From NCBI GenBank assembly GCA_036625225.1, contig JAZKUF010000003.1:248001-312000 (forward strand): DNA of 64,000 nt, given 5' to 3'. Shown piece after piece: positions 41,126 to 49,154 of this stretch. Source of the DNA: Accumulibacter jenkinsii. Its GTDB lineage: Bacteria > Pseudomonadota > Gammaproteobacteria > Burkholderiales > Rhodocyclaceae. Position 1 is the stretch's first letter; every line of letters begins with the position of its first letter. Made by a program: the position numbers and the translations under genes. A model generated the notes under the pieces. That model was not told where the DNA came from and made no database searches. It saw only the letters and a list, made by a program, of their open reading frames with translations.

Positions 41126-43042
41126 TCAGGCGCTTTGCAGTTCATCGGCGAGCGAGGCGATCTCCTCGATCGCCGCCGCCAGTTCCTCGGCGCCCTGCGA
41201 CTGCTGTTTGGCGGCGGAGGCGGCTTCGGTCGATGCCTTGTCGGCTTCCTGCGCGGCCGAGGCAATCTGTTCCACCCCTTTCTTGACCTGCGCAATGGCG
41301 GCGGAAATTTCGGTGGCGGCGGCGAGGATTTCCCGCGTTCCCCTCTCGACCTCGCCGATCTCGGCCTCGACCGCCTTCAGGTTGGCCGTCGTGGTTTTTG
41401 CCTTCTCCACTTCGTTCAGCGCCGTGACGACGATTTCATCGAGATCACGTCCGACGATGCCGATCTGATCCTGCACGGCCTTGACCAGATCCTTGATGCG
41501 GTCGGCGTTCTCGGCCGAGTCGTGCGCCAGGTTGCGGATGTCGGTGGCGACGACGACGAAGCCCTTGCCGAACTCGCCGGCGCGCGCCGCTTCGATCGAA
41601 CCGTTGACCGCCAGCATGTTGGTCTGGATCGACACCGTGGTGATCGCGTCGACGATCTTGTCGATGCGCCGCGAGACCAGATCGAGATCCTTGATCTGCC
41701 TGATGCTGGCTTTCGACGAATCGGCCGATGTCGAAATCCCGGTGATCAGGGCATCGAGCGAGGTCTTGTTCATGCCGAGCAGGCTCTGGATCGCGGTCAC
41801 CTTTTCAGCGCTGGCGGTGGCGCGGCGCTGGGCCAACTCGAGCCCCCTTTCGATCTGCGTGATTGCCGCCGACGCTTGCGCCGTGCCGGCCGACTGTACC
41901 TCGGCACCTTTGCGGATCTGGTCGATCGCTTCGAGGATTTGCGCGCCGGAACGATTGATTTCGGCAACCGCGGACGACAGTTCCTCGGCGGCGGAAGCGA
42001 CTTCCTCGGCACTCTTGGCGACGTCGGTCGAGCTCTTCAAGTCCTCGGCGAGTTCGGACAGGTTCTGCGCGGTCTGCTCGCATTCGGCCAGCGCCTGCGT
42101 CTGTTCGGCGACCGTCTTGGCGGACTCCTCGGCGGCCGCGGACTGTTCCTCGGCGGCCGCCGCGATATCCTCGGAGCCCTTCAGCGCCTGTCCCGCGGCG
42201 GTCCTCGATTGTTGCGCGCCGACGGCAATTTCGCGCACGCCCTTGACGATTTCGGCGGCGTCCAGACGGATCTGGTCGAGTTGGGCGGTAATGTTCCTGC
42301 CGTTCTCGATCTCGCCCTCTACCCTCTTCGCCGAGCTGCCGATTCCCTGGGCGATGGCCTTGACTTCCTGCTGGATCTGGCCGACCAGATCCTGGATCTG
42401 CTTGGCGCTTTTCTCGGAAGTTTCGGCCAGCGTCCGGACCTCATCGGCGACCACCGCGAAACCCTTGCCGTGCTTGCCGGCGCGGGCCGCCTCGATGGCC
42501 GCGTTCAAGGCCAGCAGGTTGGTCTGGTCGGCGATTCGGGCCACCGCCTTGACGATGTCGCCAATGTTGGCGGCCTGTTTTTCCAGTTCGGCGACCATGG
42601 CGACCGAAGCGTTTTGCCGCTGCGCGGCAAGCGCCACGTTGGCGACCATGGTGTTGATGTCGCTGCTGGTCCTGGCGACCAGCGCCTGCGTCGCTTCGGT
42701 CCTGGTCTGGCTCTGTTCGGTATTCTGCAGTTGGCGAAGGATCGACGTTTCGACCACCTTGAAGGCGGCCAGCGACTGCTGCGCCGCGCCCGCGGCTTGC
42801 TCGGCGCCAGCGGCAATCTGGTCCGAGGAGCGCTTGAGCTCCTCGGCCGCCGAAGCCGCTTCGTTGATTCCCGACGACAACTGCCCCGTCGCGGCGGCGA
42901 TCCGCTCGGCCGCCTGCTGCTGCTTGGCCAGGGTGCGTGCTTTCTTGCGCTGTGCTTCCGCCTCGCGGGCGGCGACGGCCGAAGGCTTGCTCTCGGGGGA
43001 AGTAAGCGTGTTGGTCTTGCTGACGTATTTGACGAGGGCCAC
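41126..43042 (-). CDS. Soluble chemoreceptor with two signalling tips
   Basis: 638 residues, GTG start at 43042 with AAAGGAAAG upstream (family-like N-terminus ALVKYVSKTNTLTSP). No membrane segments; almost wholly helical and Ala-rich. It has two separate receptor tips: ADQTNLLALNAAIEAARAGK with FAVVADEVRTLAE in the first half, and SIQTNMLAVNGSIEAARAGE with FVVVATDIRNLAHDS in the second. Most receptors have one. It may form a cytoplasmic array, or bridge two rows. First gene of the operon. Confidence 0.9.
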   Translation of the reverse strand: MALVKYVSKTNTLTSPESKPSAVAAREAEAQRKKARTLAKQQQAAERIAAATGQLSSGINEAASAAEELKRSSDQIAAGAEQAAGAAQQSLAAFKVVETSILRQLQNTEQSQTRTEATQALVARTSSDINTMVANVALAAQRQNASVAMVAELEKQAANIGDIVKAVARIADQTNLLALNAAIEAARAGKHGKGFAVVADEVRTLAETSEKSAKQIQDLVGQIQQEVKAIAQGIGSSAKRVEGEIENGRNITAQLDQIRLDAAEIVKGVREIAVGAQQSRTAAGQALKGSEDIAAAAEEQSAAAEESAKTVAEQTQALAECEQTAQNLSELAEDLKSSTDVAKSAEEVASAAEELSSAVAEINRSGAQILEAIDQIRKGAEVQSAGTAQASAAITQIERGLELAQRRATASAEKVTAIQSLLGMNKTSLDALITGISTSADSSKASIRQIKDLDLVSRRIDKIVDAITTVSIQTNMLAVNGSIEAARAGEFGKGFVVVATDIRNLAHDSAENADRIKDLVKAVQDQIGIVGRDLDEIVVTALNEVEKAKTTTANLKAVEAEIGEVERGTREILAAATEISAAIAQVKKGVEQIASAAQEADKASTEAASAAKQQSQGAEELAAAIEEIASLADELQSA

Positions 43043-43575
43043 GAAATCTTTCCTTTGTGTCTGAATCAAGCGCTGCCAGAGGTTCGGGAACCGCCGGAGC
43101 GCTTGCCGTGCAATGTAGAGCTTCTGAAGATGAGGGGTGACCCCTGGCATTCGTCCAGCCCGGCGGCGCAGGCCAGGATGACCGCCGTGCCACAGCTCCT
43201 GCGGGGGATTGGCTCGCCGGATGCTCGCTGGATCGCGGCTGCCGGGCAATCACGAAGAGACATCGCTCGAACCTCCCAAAGTGCGTTTTGTCGAACGATT
43301 CCTCACGGGGCGCTACGAGAGTTTGAACGTGGCATGGCGCGCTTGGGTCATTGCAGGGATCTTCCGGGAAAGCCCCCTACGATCGTGGCGCATCGCGTCT
43401 TTGCCGCCTGGTGTGAGAAAACTTGGGCCTTTGGTTTTTTGCGCCGAGTGAACTTGAACTTCGGATTTAACTAAAGTCGTGCTCGGGAAGAATCCGGATG
43501 TACCGCTGAAACATCCGTGTCCACACGGACGCGCGCAGTCCGTCGAGGCGGGGTGTTAACCACGCCGCCAAAAGA
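43043..43575. other. Promoter region between che/rsb operon and FixJ-type regulator
   Basis: A 533-base divergent gap. No supported gene on either strand. Minor hairpin-forming sequence ATCCGTGTCCACACGGAC lies near 43520. No sigma-28 or sigma-54 site could be defended for the minus-strand operon. The AT-richer stretch GGATTTAACTAAAGTCG near 43460 could contain a promoter. Confidence 0.5.
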
Positions 43576-44175
43576 GTGTCTATGAGAAAAGTCGTGTATG
43601 TCGTCGATCACGACGCAAGTGTGCGGCGACTGTTATCGGCAGTGTTGGCGTCGGTGTCTATCCCGACACATGGGTACGCTTCGGGCACCGAGTTCTTGCG
43701 CGACGTGAACATGTCCTACGATGGCTGCGTGTTAATGGATGTGCGCATGCCTGGAATAAGCGGCATCGAAGTCTGCGAACATTTGCGTCGCCGCAGGCTC
43801 CGTATTCCCGTCATCCTGCTCTCGGAATTCGCTGACGCGCCGATGGTGATCCGGTCGATGCGGGCGGGGGCCATTGACTTCATCCAGAAGCCTTTCAATC
43901 CTCAGGAACTGCTCGACCGTATCCAGCGCATCTTCGCCGACAACGATTTGCAGGCGGCGCAGGACATTCTCCGCGAAGCCGAAGATGAGTCTTCCGAACT
44001 CCTGACTCGGCGGGAACGTCAAGTACTAGAACTGGCCCTTACAGGCAAGCGCAACAAGGAAATTGCCGATGAGCTGGGAATCGGTCTGCGTACCATCGAG
44101 ACCCACCGTTCCCGAGTCATGCAAAAGTTGGGCTGCAAGTCGGTGCTGGAACTGGTTCGGCGCTTCCAGGCCTGA
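43576..44175 (+). CDS. FixJ/LuxR-type response regulator
   Basis: About 199 residues, starting at GTG 43576 or ATG 43582. Receiver domain with VVDHDASVRRLL, phospho-acceptor Asp in CVLMDVRMPGISG, and Lys in FIQKPFNPQ. C-terminal LuxR-type helix-turn-helix: LTRRERQVLELALTGKRNKE followed by IADELGIGLRTIETHRSRVM. No partner kinase lies next to it. Divergent from the che/rsb operon, so it may regulate or respond to it; this is a positional inference. The following 249 bases hold no gene. Confidence 0.9.
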   Translation: MSMRKVVYVVDHDASVRRLLSAVLASVSIPTHGYASGTEFLRDVNMSYDGCVLMDVRMPGISGIEVCEHLRRRRLRIPVILLSEFADAPMVIRSMRAGAIDFIQKPFNPQELLDRIQRIFADNDLQAAQDILREAEDESSELLTRRERQVLELALTGKRNKEIADELGIGLRTIETHRSRVMQKLGCKSVLELVRRFQA

Positions 44176-44424
44176 GTTTCGAGCCTGACTGCGGGTAAGC
44201 AGCCGGTCGAGAGCTGCGAATGCGTAGTACTGGCGTAGTACTGGTATTCGCTCATACTCCGTCACTCGGCATCGAACGCTGCATTAGCCGGCACCGCATG
44301 GCCTCCTCATAGGTCTGTCGGGGAGGGTATATTCGACCAGGCCCGCTTCCCTGAGGTCAGCCCTGGCTTCCGGAATCCTGGGGATGCCGGGGGCACGGCC
44401 CTTGGTGAATGATAGTCGTGCAGC

Positions 44425-45879
44425 TCACATCAGAACGATGTCGTACTGTTCCTGGGCGTAGCTCGGTTCCGCCTGCAGCGAGATCGGCTTGCCGATGAAA
44501 TCGGAGAGCATCGCCAGACCCTGCGATTCCTCGTCGAGAAAACGGTCGATCACCGCCTGGTTGCCGAGCACGCGATATTCGCGGGCAGAGAACTGGCGCG
44601 CCTCGCGCAGCAGTTCGCGGAGGATTTCATAGCATACCGTGCGCGCCGTCTTGACCTCGCCGCGGCCACCACAGGTCGGGCATTCTTCGCAGAGGACGTG
44701 CGCCAGCGACTCGCGTGTGCGCTTGCGGGTCATCTCGACGAGGCCGAGAGCGGTGAAACCGTTGACCGTCAGCCGCGTGTGGTCGCGCGCCAGCGCCTTG
44801 TTGAACTCGCTGAGGACGGCCGTGCGGTGCTCTTCGTTCTCCATGTCGATGAAGTCGATGATGATGATGCCGCCGAGATTGCGCAGGCGAAGCTGGCGGG
44901 CGATGGTGTGCGCCGCTTCGAGGTTGGTCTTGAAGATGGTGTCGTCGAAGTTGCGCACGCCGACGAAGCCGCCGGTATTGACGTCGATGGTCGTCATCGC
45001 CTCGGTCTGATCGATGATCAGGTAGCCGCCCGACTTGAGGTCGACCCGGCGGGCGAGGGCTTTCTGCAGTTCGTCTTCCACGCCGTGCAGGTCGAACAGG
45101 GGCCGTTCGCCGGTGTAGTGCTCGAGCAGGGGCGCCACCGTCGGCGTGTACTCGGCGGCAAAGGTGGTCAGCCGCTGGAAGTTCTCGCGCGAATCGATGA
45201 CGATGCGGGCGGTTTCGGGATTGACGAAATCTCGCAGCACGCGCTGCGCCAGCGACAGCTCCTGGTAGAGCAGCGCGGGTGGAGCGGCGGCGGTGGACTG
45301 GCTGCGGATGTCGCGCCAGAGTTTGCGCAGATACTCGATATCCTTGGTCAGCTCGACCTCGGTCGCATTCTCGGCCATCGTGCGGACGATGAATCCGCCC
45401 GTTTCTTCGCCCGGTACCAGCCGCCCGAGCTTCTCGCGCAGGGCTTCGCGCTCGGACTCGCGCTCGATCCGCTGCGAGATGCCGATGTGCTTGTCCTGCG
45501 GCAGGTAGACCAGCATGCGGCCGGCGATCGACACCTGCGTAGACAGTCGCGCGCCCTTGCTGCCCATCGGATCCTTGATCACCTGCACGAGGATGCTCTG
45601 CCCTTCGAAGAGCAGGCGCTCGATCGGGCGCAGCGGTTCGTCGTTCGGGCGCGGCTCGCGGATGTCGGCGACGTGCAGGAAGGCAGTCCGGCCGAGACCG
45701 ATCTCGATGAACGCCGACTGCATCCCGGGCAGGATGCGGACGATGCGTCCGACATAGATGTTGCCGACGAAGCCGCGGCTGGCGCTGCGCTCGATATGCA
45801 GTTCCTGGACGACGCCCTGGTGCATGACGGCGACGCGCGTTTCCTGGGGCGTAAAGTTGATCAGGATCTCTTCGGACAT
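44425..45879 (-). CDS. rng: Ribonuclease G
   Basis: 484 residues, start ATG 45879 (MSEEILINFTPQETRVAV). The S1 domain is at the N-terminus (GNIYVGRIVRILPGMQSAF, KGARLSTQVSIAGRML). The catalytic DNase I-like region has TIDVNTGGF and IDFIDMENEEH, with the metal-binding Asp residues, and the zinc-link CEECPTCGGRG. Processes 16S rRNA 5' ends and some mRNAs. The lack of a long C-terminal scaffold separates it from RNase E. Confidence 0.95.
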   Translation of the reverse strand: MSEEILINFTPQETRVAVMHQGVVQELHIERSASRGFVGNIYVGRIVRILPGMQSAFIEIGLGRTAFLHVADIREPRPNDEPLRPIERLLFEGQSILVQVIKDPMGSKGARLSTQVSIAGRMLVYLPQDKHIGISQRIERESEREALREKLGRLVPGEETGGFIVRTMAENATEVELTKDIEYLRKLWRDIRSQSTAAAPPALLYQELSLAQRVLRDFVNPETARIVIDSRENFQRLTTFAAEYTPTVAPLLEHYTGERPLFDLHGVEDELQKALARRVDLKSGGYLIIDQTEAMTTIDVNTGGFVGVRNFDDTIFKTNLEAAHTIARQLRLRNLGGIIIIDFIDMENEEHRTAVLSEFNKALARDHTRLTVNGFTALGLVEMTRKRTRESLAHVLCEECPTCGGRGEVKTARTVCYEILRELLREARQFSAREYRVLGNQAVIDRFLDEESQGLAMLSDFIGKPISLQAEPSYAQEQYDIVLM

Positions 45880-45949
45880 GGCAGGGCAATCTGAATAATG
45901 GGAGTAAGATGTGTCTGGGTACATTCTACCCCTCCCCTCCTTCCCCCGG

Positions 45950-47260
45950 ATGTCCGTCACCTTGCTCTCTGCTCCCGAGTTGCTCGCCCCTGCCGGGTCG
46001 CTGACGATGTTGCGCACCGCTCTCGCCTTTGGCGCCGACGCTGTATACGCCGGACAGCCGCGCTACAGTCTGCGCGTGCGCAACAACGACTTCGGCAAGC
46101 TTGAAGCGCTGGCCAGCGCGATTGACGAGGCGCACACCGCCGGCAGGAAACTGTACGTGGTGAGCAATGTCCTGCCGCACAACCGCAAGGTGTACAGCTA
46201 CCTCGCCGACATGGCGCCGGTCGTCGCCCTCGAGCCGGACGCGCTGATCATGGCTGACCCCGGGCTGATCGACCTGGTGCGCGAAAACTGGCCGCAGATG
46301 CCGGTCCATCTTTCGGTGCAGGCCAATACCGTGAACTTTGCTGCGGTGCGTTTCTGGCAGAAACTGGGGATCACGCGCATCATCCTGTCGCGCGAACTGT
46401 CGCTCGACGAAATCGCCGAGATTCGCCAGCAATGCCCCGAAATCGAGCTTGAGGTCTTCGTCCACGGCGCGCTCTGCGTCGCTTACTCGGGCCGCTGCCT
46501 GCTCTCGGGCTACTTCAACCATCGTGACCCCAACCAGGGAACCTGCACCAACTCCTGCCGCTGGGACTACAAGGTTCACGCCGGCGAGGATGACGGCGCC
46601 GGCGACATCCTCGCCGGCAAGCTCAGCGAAGTGCCGACCAGCGAGGCCCGCTGGCTGCTCGAAGAGAAGGAACGCCCGGGCGAACTGATGCCGATCGAGG
46701 AAGACGAGCACGGTACCTACATCATGAACTCGAAGGATCTGCGCGCCGTCGAGCATGTCCGCCGCCTGGTCGAGATCGGCGTCGATTCATTGAAGATCGA
46801 GGGACGCACCAAGTCGCCTTACTACGTGGCGCGCACCGCACAGGTTTACCGGCGGGCAATCGACGACGCCGTCGCCGGCCGCCCCTTCGACCCCGGGCTG
46901 CTCGGCGAACTCGATGGCCTCGCCAATCGCGGCTACACCGACGGCTTCTACCAGCGCCATCACGAGCACGAGCGGCAGAACTACCTGCGCGGCCATTCCG
47001 AATCCGGGCGCAGCCTCTACGTCGGCGACCTGCGGCAATGGGATGCGCTCGGCAAACGCGTCCTGATCGAGGTCAAGAACCGTTTTTCGGTCGGCGACCG
47101 CCTCGAGATCATCCATCCCTCCGGCAACCGCCAGCTGACGCTCGAACGTATGCAGAACAGCGATGGACACGCAATCCACATCGCTCCCGGCAATGGCCAT
47201 CGGGTGTGGATTCCGCTCGCGGCCGATTTGCCGGGCGCGATGCTGGCGCGCTTTGTCTGA
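45950..47260 (+). CDS. trhP: tRNA uridine-34 hydroxylation protein (peptidase U32 family)
   Basis: 436 residues. Start ATG at 45950 (MSVTLLSAPELLAPAGSL); the frame continues upstream without a better start. U32 signature: EVFVHGALCVAYSGRCLLSG and the four-Cys pattern with GTCTNSCRW. The segment SLKIEGRTKSPYYVA and a C-terminal beta domain fit YegQ/TrhP, which is needed for 5-hydroxyuridine in tRNA wobble position 34. RlhA (YdcP) is the related alternative but is longer. Followed 13 bases later by the glycosyltransferase-like gene. Confidence 0.88.
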   Translation: MSVTLLSAPELLAPAGSLTMLRTALAFGADAVYAGQPRYSLRVRNNDFGKLEALASAIDEAHTAGRKLYVVSNVLPHNRKVYSYLADMAPVVALEPDALIMADPGLIDLVRENWPQMPVHLSVQANTVNFAAVRFWQKLGITRIILSRELSLDEIAEIRQQCPEIELEVFVHGALCVAYSGRCLLSGYFNHRDPNQGTCTNSCRWDYKVHAGEDDGAGDILAGKLSEVPTSEARWLLEEKERPGELMPIEEDEHGTYIMNSKDLRAVEHVRRLVEIGVDSLKIEGRTKSPYYVARTAQVYRRAIDDAVAGRPFDPGLLGELDGLANRGYTDGFYQRHHEHERQNYLRGHSESGRSLYVGDLRQWDALGKRVLIEVKNRFSVGDRLEIIHPSGNRQLTLERMQNSDGHAIHIAPGNGHRVWIPLAADLPGAMLARFV

Positions 47261-47273
47261 GGACCGCCGGCCA

Positions 47274-48371
47274 ATGCCCGCGCAGCATCTTCTGGTCGAC
47301 GTTTCGGCGCACGGCTTCGGCCATCTCGCCCAGGTCGCGCCGGTGGTCAACGCGCTCGCCGGCCGGCTGCCCGAACTGCAGCTGACGATTAGTAGCGGGC
47401 TGTCGACGGCGACGCTGCGCTCGCGTCTCAAGCCTCGCTTCACGCACCTGCCGGAAAGCAGCGATTTCGGCTACGTGATGCACGACGCGACGCGGATCGA
47501 CCTCGCCGCGACGGCGCTGGCCTATCGCGCCCAGCATGTCGACTGGGAGCATCGGGTCGATCGTCAGGCGCACCGGCTCGCCGAACTGCAGCCGGACCTG
47601 GTGCTCAGCGATGTCGCCTACCTGCCGCTGGCCGGCGCGGCCCGGGCCGGCATCCGCTCGCTGGCGATGTGCTCGCTCAACTGGGCCGATCTGTTTGCCC
47701 ATTTTTTCGCCCACGAGCCCTGGGCGAAGGCGATCCACCGCCAGATGCTGGCCGCGTACGACGGCGCCGAATGCTTCCTGCGGCTGACGCCCGGCATGGC
47801 CATGGCCGACCTGTCGCGCTGCCGGCGCATCGCGCCGGTCGCCACCCTCGGTCGCGACTGTCGCCAGGCGCTGCGCGAACAGCTGGGTTGTGCGGCCGAT
47901 GAACGGCTGGTGCTGATCGCCTTCGGCGGCTTCGACAAACAACTGCCGATCGCCGCCTGGCCGCGGCTGGCCGGGGTCCGCTGGCTGATTCCCCAGGCCT
48001 GGCAGCTGCGTCAGGCCAACGTCAGCGACTTCGAGCCGCTGGGCCGGCGCTTTGCCGATCTCCTGTGTTCGGTCGATGCGGTGCTCACCAAACCCGGCTA
48101 CGGAACCTTCACCGAAGCCGCCTGCAACGGCACGCCGGTGCTCTACCTGCGCCGGCCGGACTGGCCCGAGCAGGATTGCCTGATCGACTGGCTGCAAAGC
48201 CACGGCCGTTGCCGGGAGGTCGCCGCCACGGACCTCAATGCCGGTCGTCTGCAGCCGGCGCTTGCCGCCCTCTGGCAACAGCCTGTGCGCCCGCCGCCGC
48301 TGCCAGCGGGTGCCGAAGAAGCGGCCGCAGTGCTGACCGAACTGCTGCTGGCCGCGCCGCGCCCCGAATAG
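47274..48371 (+). CDS. Glycosyltransferase-like protein (GT-B fold)
   Basis: 365 residues. The N-terminal DVSAHGFGHLAQVAPVVNAL resembles the G-rich acceptor-domain start of MGT/MurG-type GT-B enzymes. The C-terminal half has VLIAFGGFDKQL, then DAVLTKPGYGTFTEAACNG, which closely fits the nucleotide-sugar binding region of this superfamily. Acceptor and donor are not predictable. It starts 13 bases after trhP, so it is probably cotranscribed with it. Confidence 0.7.
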   Translation: MPAQHLLVDVSAHGFGHLAQVAPVVNALAGRLPELQLTISSGLSTATLRSRLKPRFTHLPESSDFGYVMHDATRIDLAATALAYRAQHVDWEHRVDRQAHRLAELQPDLVLSDVAYLPLAGAARAGIRSLAMCSLNWADLFAHFFAHEPWAKAIHRQMLAAYDGAECFLRLTPGMAMADLSRCRRIAPVATLGRDCRQALREQLGCAADERLVLIAFGGFDKQLPIAAWPRLAGVRWLIPQAWQLRQANVSDFEPLGRRFADLLCSVDAVLTKPGYGTFTEAACNGTPVLYLRRPDWPEQDCLIDWLQSHGRCREVAATDLNAGRLQPALAALWQQPVRPPPLPAGAEEAAAVLTELLLAAPRPE

Positions 48372-48402
48372 AACCCCTGACCCGCCACTGACGAGGAATG
48401 TA

Positions 48403-49107
48403 ATGACCGAAAGCGACGAAATCCTGGCCGTTCCGCTGTGGATCAACGGCCACGCCTATCTGACGATGGCGCCGGCTTTTTTCGATGTCCGTGACCCGCA
48501 CACCGGCCAGATCCGGCGCCGGACCCCCTTGTGCGGCGCGCCGGCAGCGCGGGCCGCAGTCGAGTCGGCACGTCACGCCCTGCCTGTCTGGGCGGCGCTG
48601 ACGAGCGAAGCGCGTGCCGCCCGGCTGGTCGGTCTCGGCGCGGCGCTGGCGGAATACGCCGAGCACTTTGCCGGCCTGATTGCCGAGGAAACCGGCTGCG
48701 ACCCTGCGGCGGCGGCAGCCGAGGTGGCGGCCGGGCTGAAGATCCTGGCCGCCGCCGCTGCTGGCGCGGCAGCGACCGGCGGCGGCGGCGTCGTGGCGGT
48801 GGTCAGCGACCACACGGCGCCCTTGCTGGGACCGTTGAAACATGCGGTTCCGGCACTCCTGGCAGGCGCCACGGTGGTCCTCAAGCCGAGTCCGAAAACG
48901 CCCGCCGCAGCCTTTGCGCTGGCCGAACTGAGCGCGCGCAGCGGCTTTCCCGGCGGCGTATTCAATCTCCTGCACGGTGATCTGGCGGCAGTTGAAGGTC
49001 TTTGTGCCGATGCCGACGTGAGCCTGCTGCTGTTTGCCGGCGAGCCGGCGCTCGGCAGCAAGGTCGCGACCATCGCCACCCGCCATGGCAAACCGTTCAT
49101 CGACTGA
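48403..49107 (+). CDS. Truncated aldehyde dehydrogenase-like protein (NAD-binding half only)
   Basis: 234 residues that match the N-terminal NAD-binding half of aldehyde dehydrogenases: WINGHAYLTMAPAFFDVRDP, ARHALPVWAALTSEARAARL, FAGLIAEETGCDPAAAAAEV, VPALLAGATVVLKPSPKTPA and GFPGGVFNLLHGD. The catalytic Cys and the C-terminal half are absent; the stop is at 49107, and the next gene is on the other strand. The Ala-rich composition is unusual. It could be the result of decay or a fold reused for another purpose. Confidence 0.7.
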   Translation: MTESDEILAVPLWINGHAYLTMAPAFFDVRDPHTGQIRRRTPLCGAPAARAAVESARHALPVWAALTSEARAARLVGLGAALAEYAEHFAGLIAEETGCDPAAAAAEVAAGLKILAAAAAGAAATGGGGVVAVVSDHTAPLLGPLKHAVPALLAGATVVLKPSPKTPAAAFALAELSARSGFPGGVFNLLHGDLAAVEGLCADADVSLLLFAGEPALGSKVATIATRHGKPFID

Positions 49108-49154
49108 GCCTTGCCGATCGGCATCGGGCGAAAGGCGTCGGCTTCCCCATGGCG

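Noticed and set aside
43150..43250. Sigma-54-like TGGCACGGCGG sequence on the minus strand upstream of the che/rsb operon
   Set aside because: The -24 half matches but the -12 half lacks GC at the right spacing.
43209..43451. 80-codon plus-strand frame in the che/FixJ gap
   Set aside because: No ribosome-binding site, no family similarity, and composition like non-coding DNA.
44232..44254. Tandem 11-bp repeat GCGTAGTACTG
   Set aside because: Only two short copies, no binding-site pattern recognised; considered chance.
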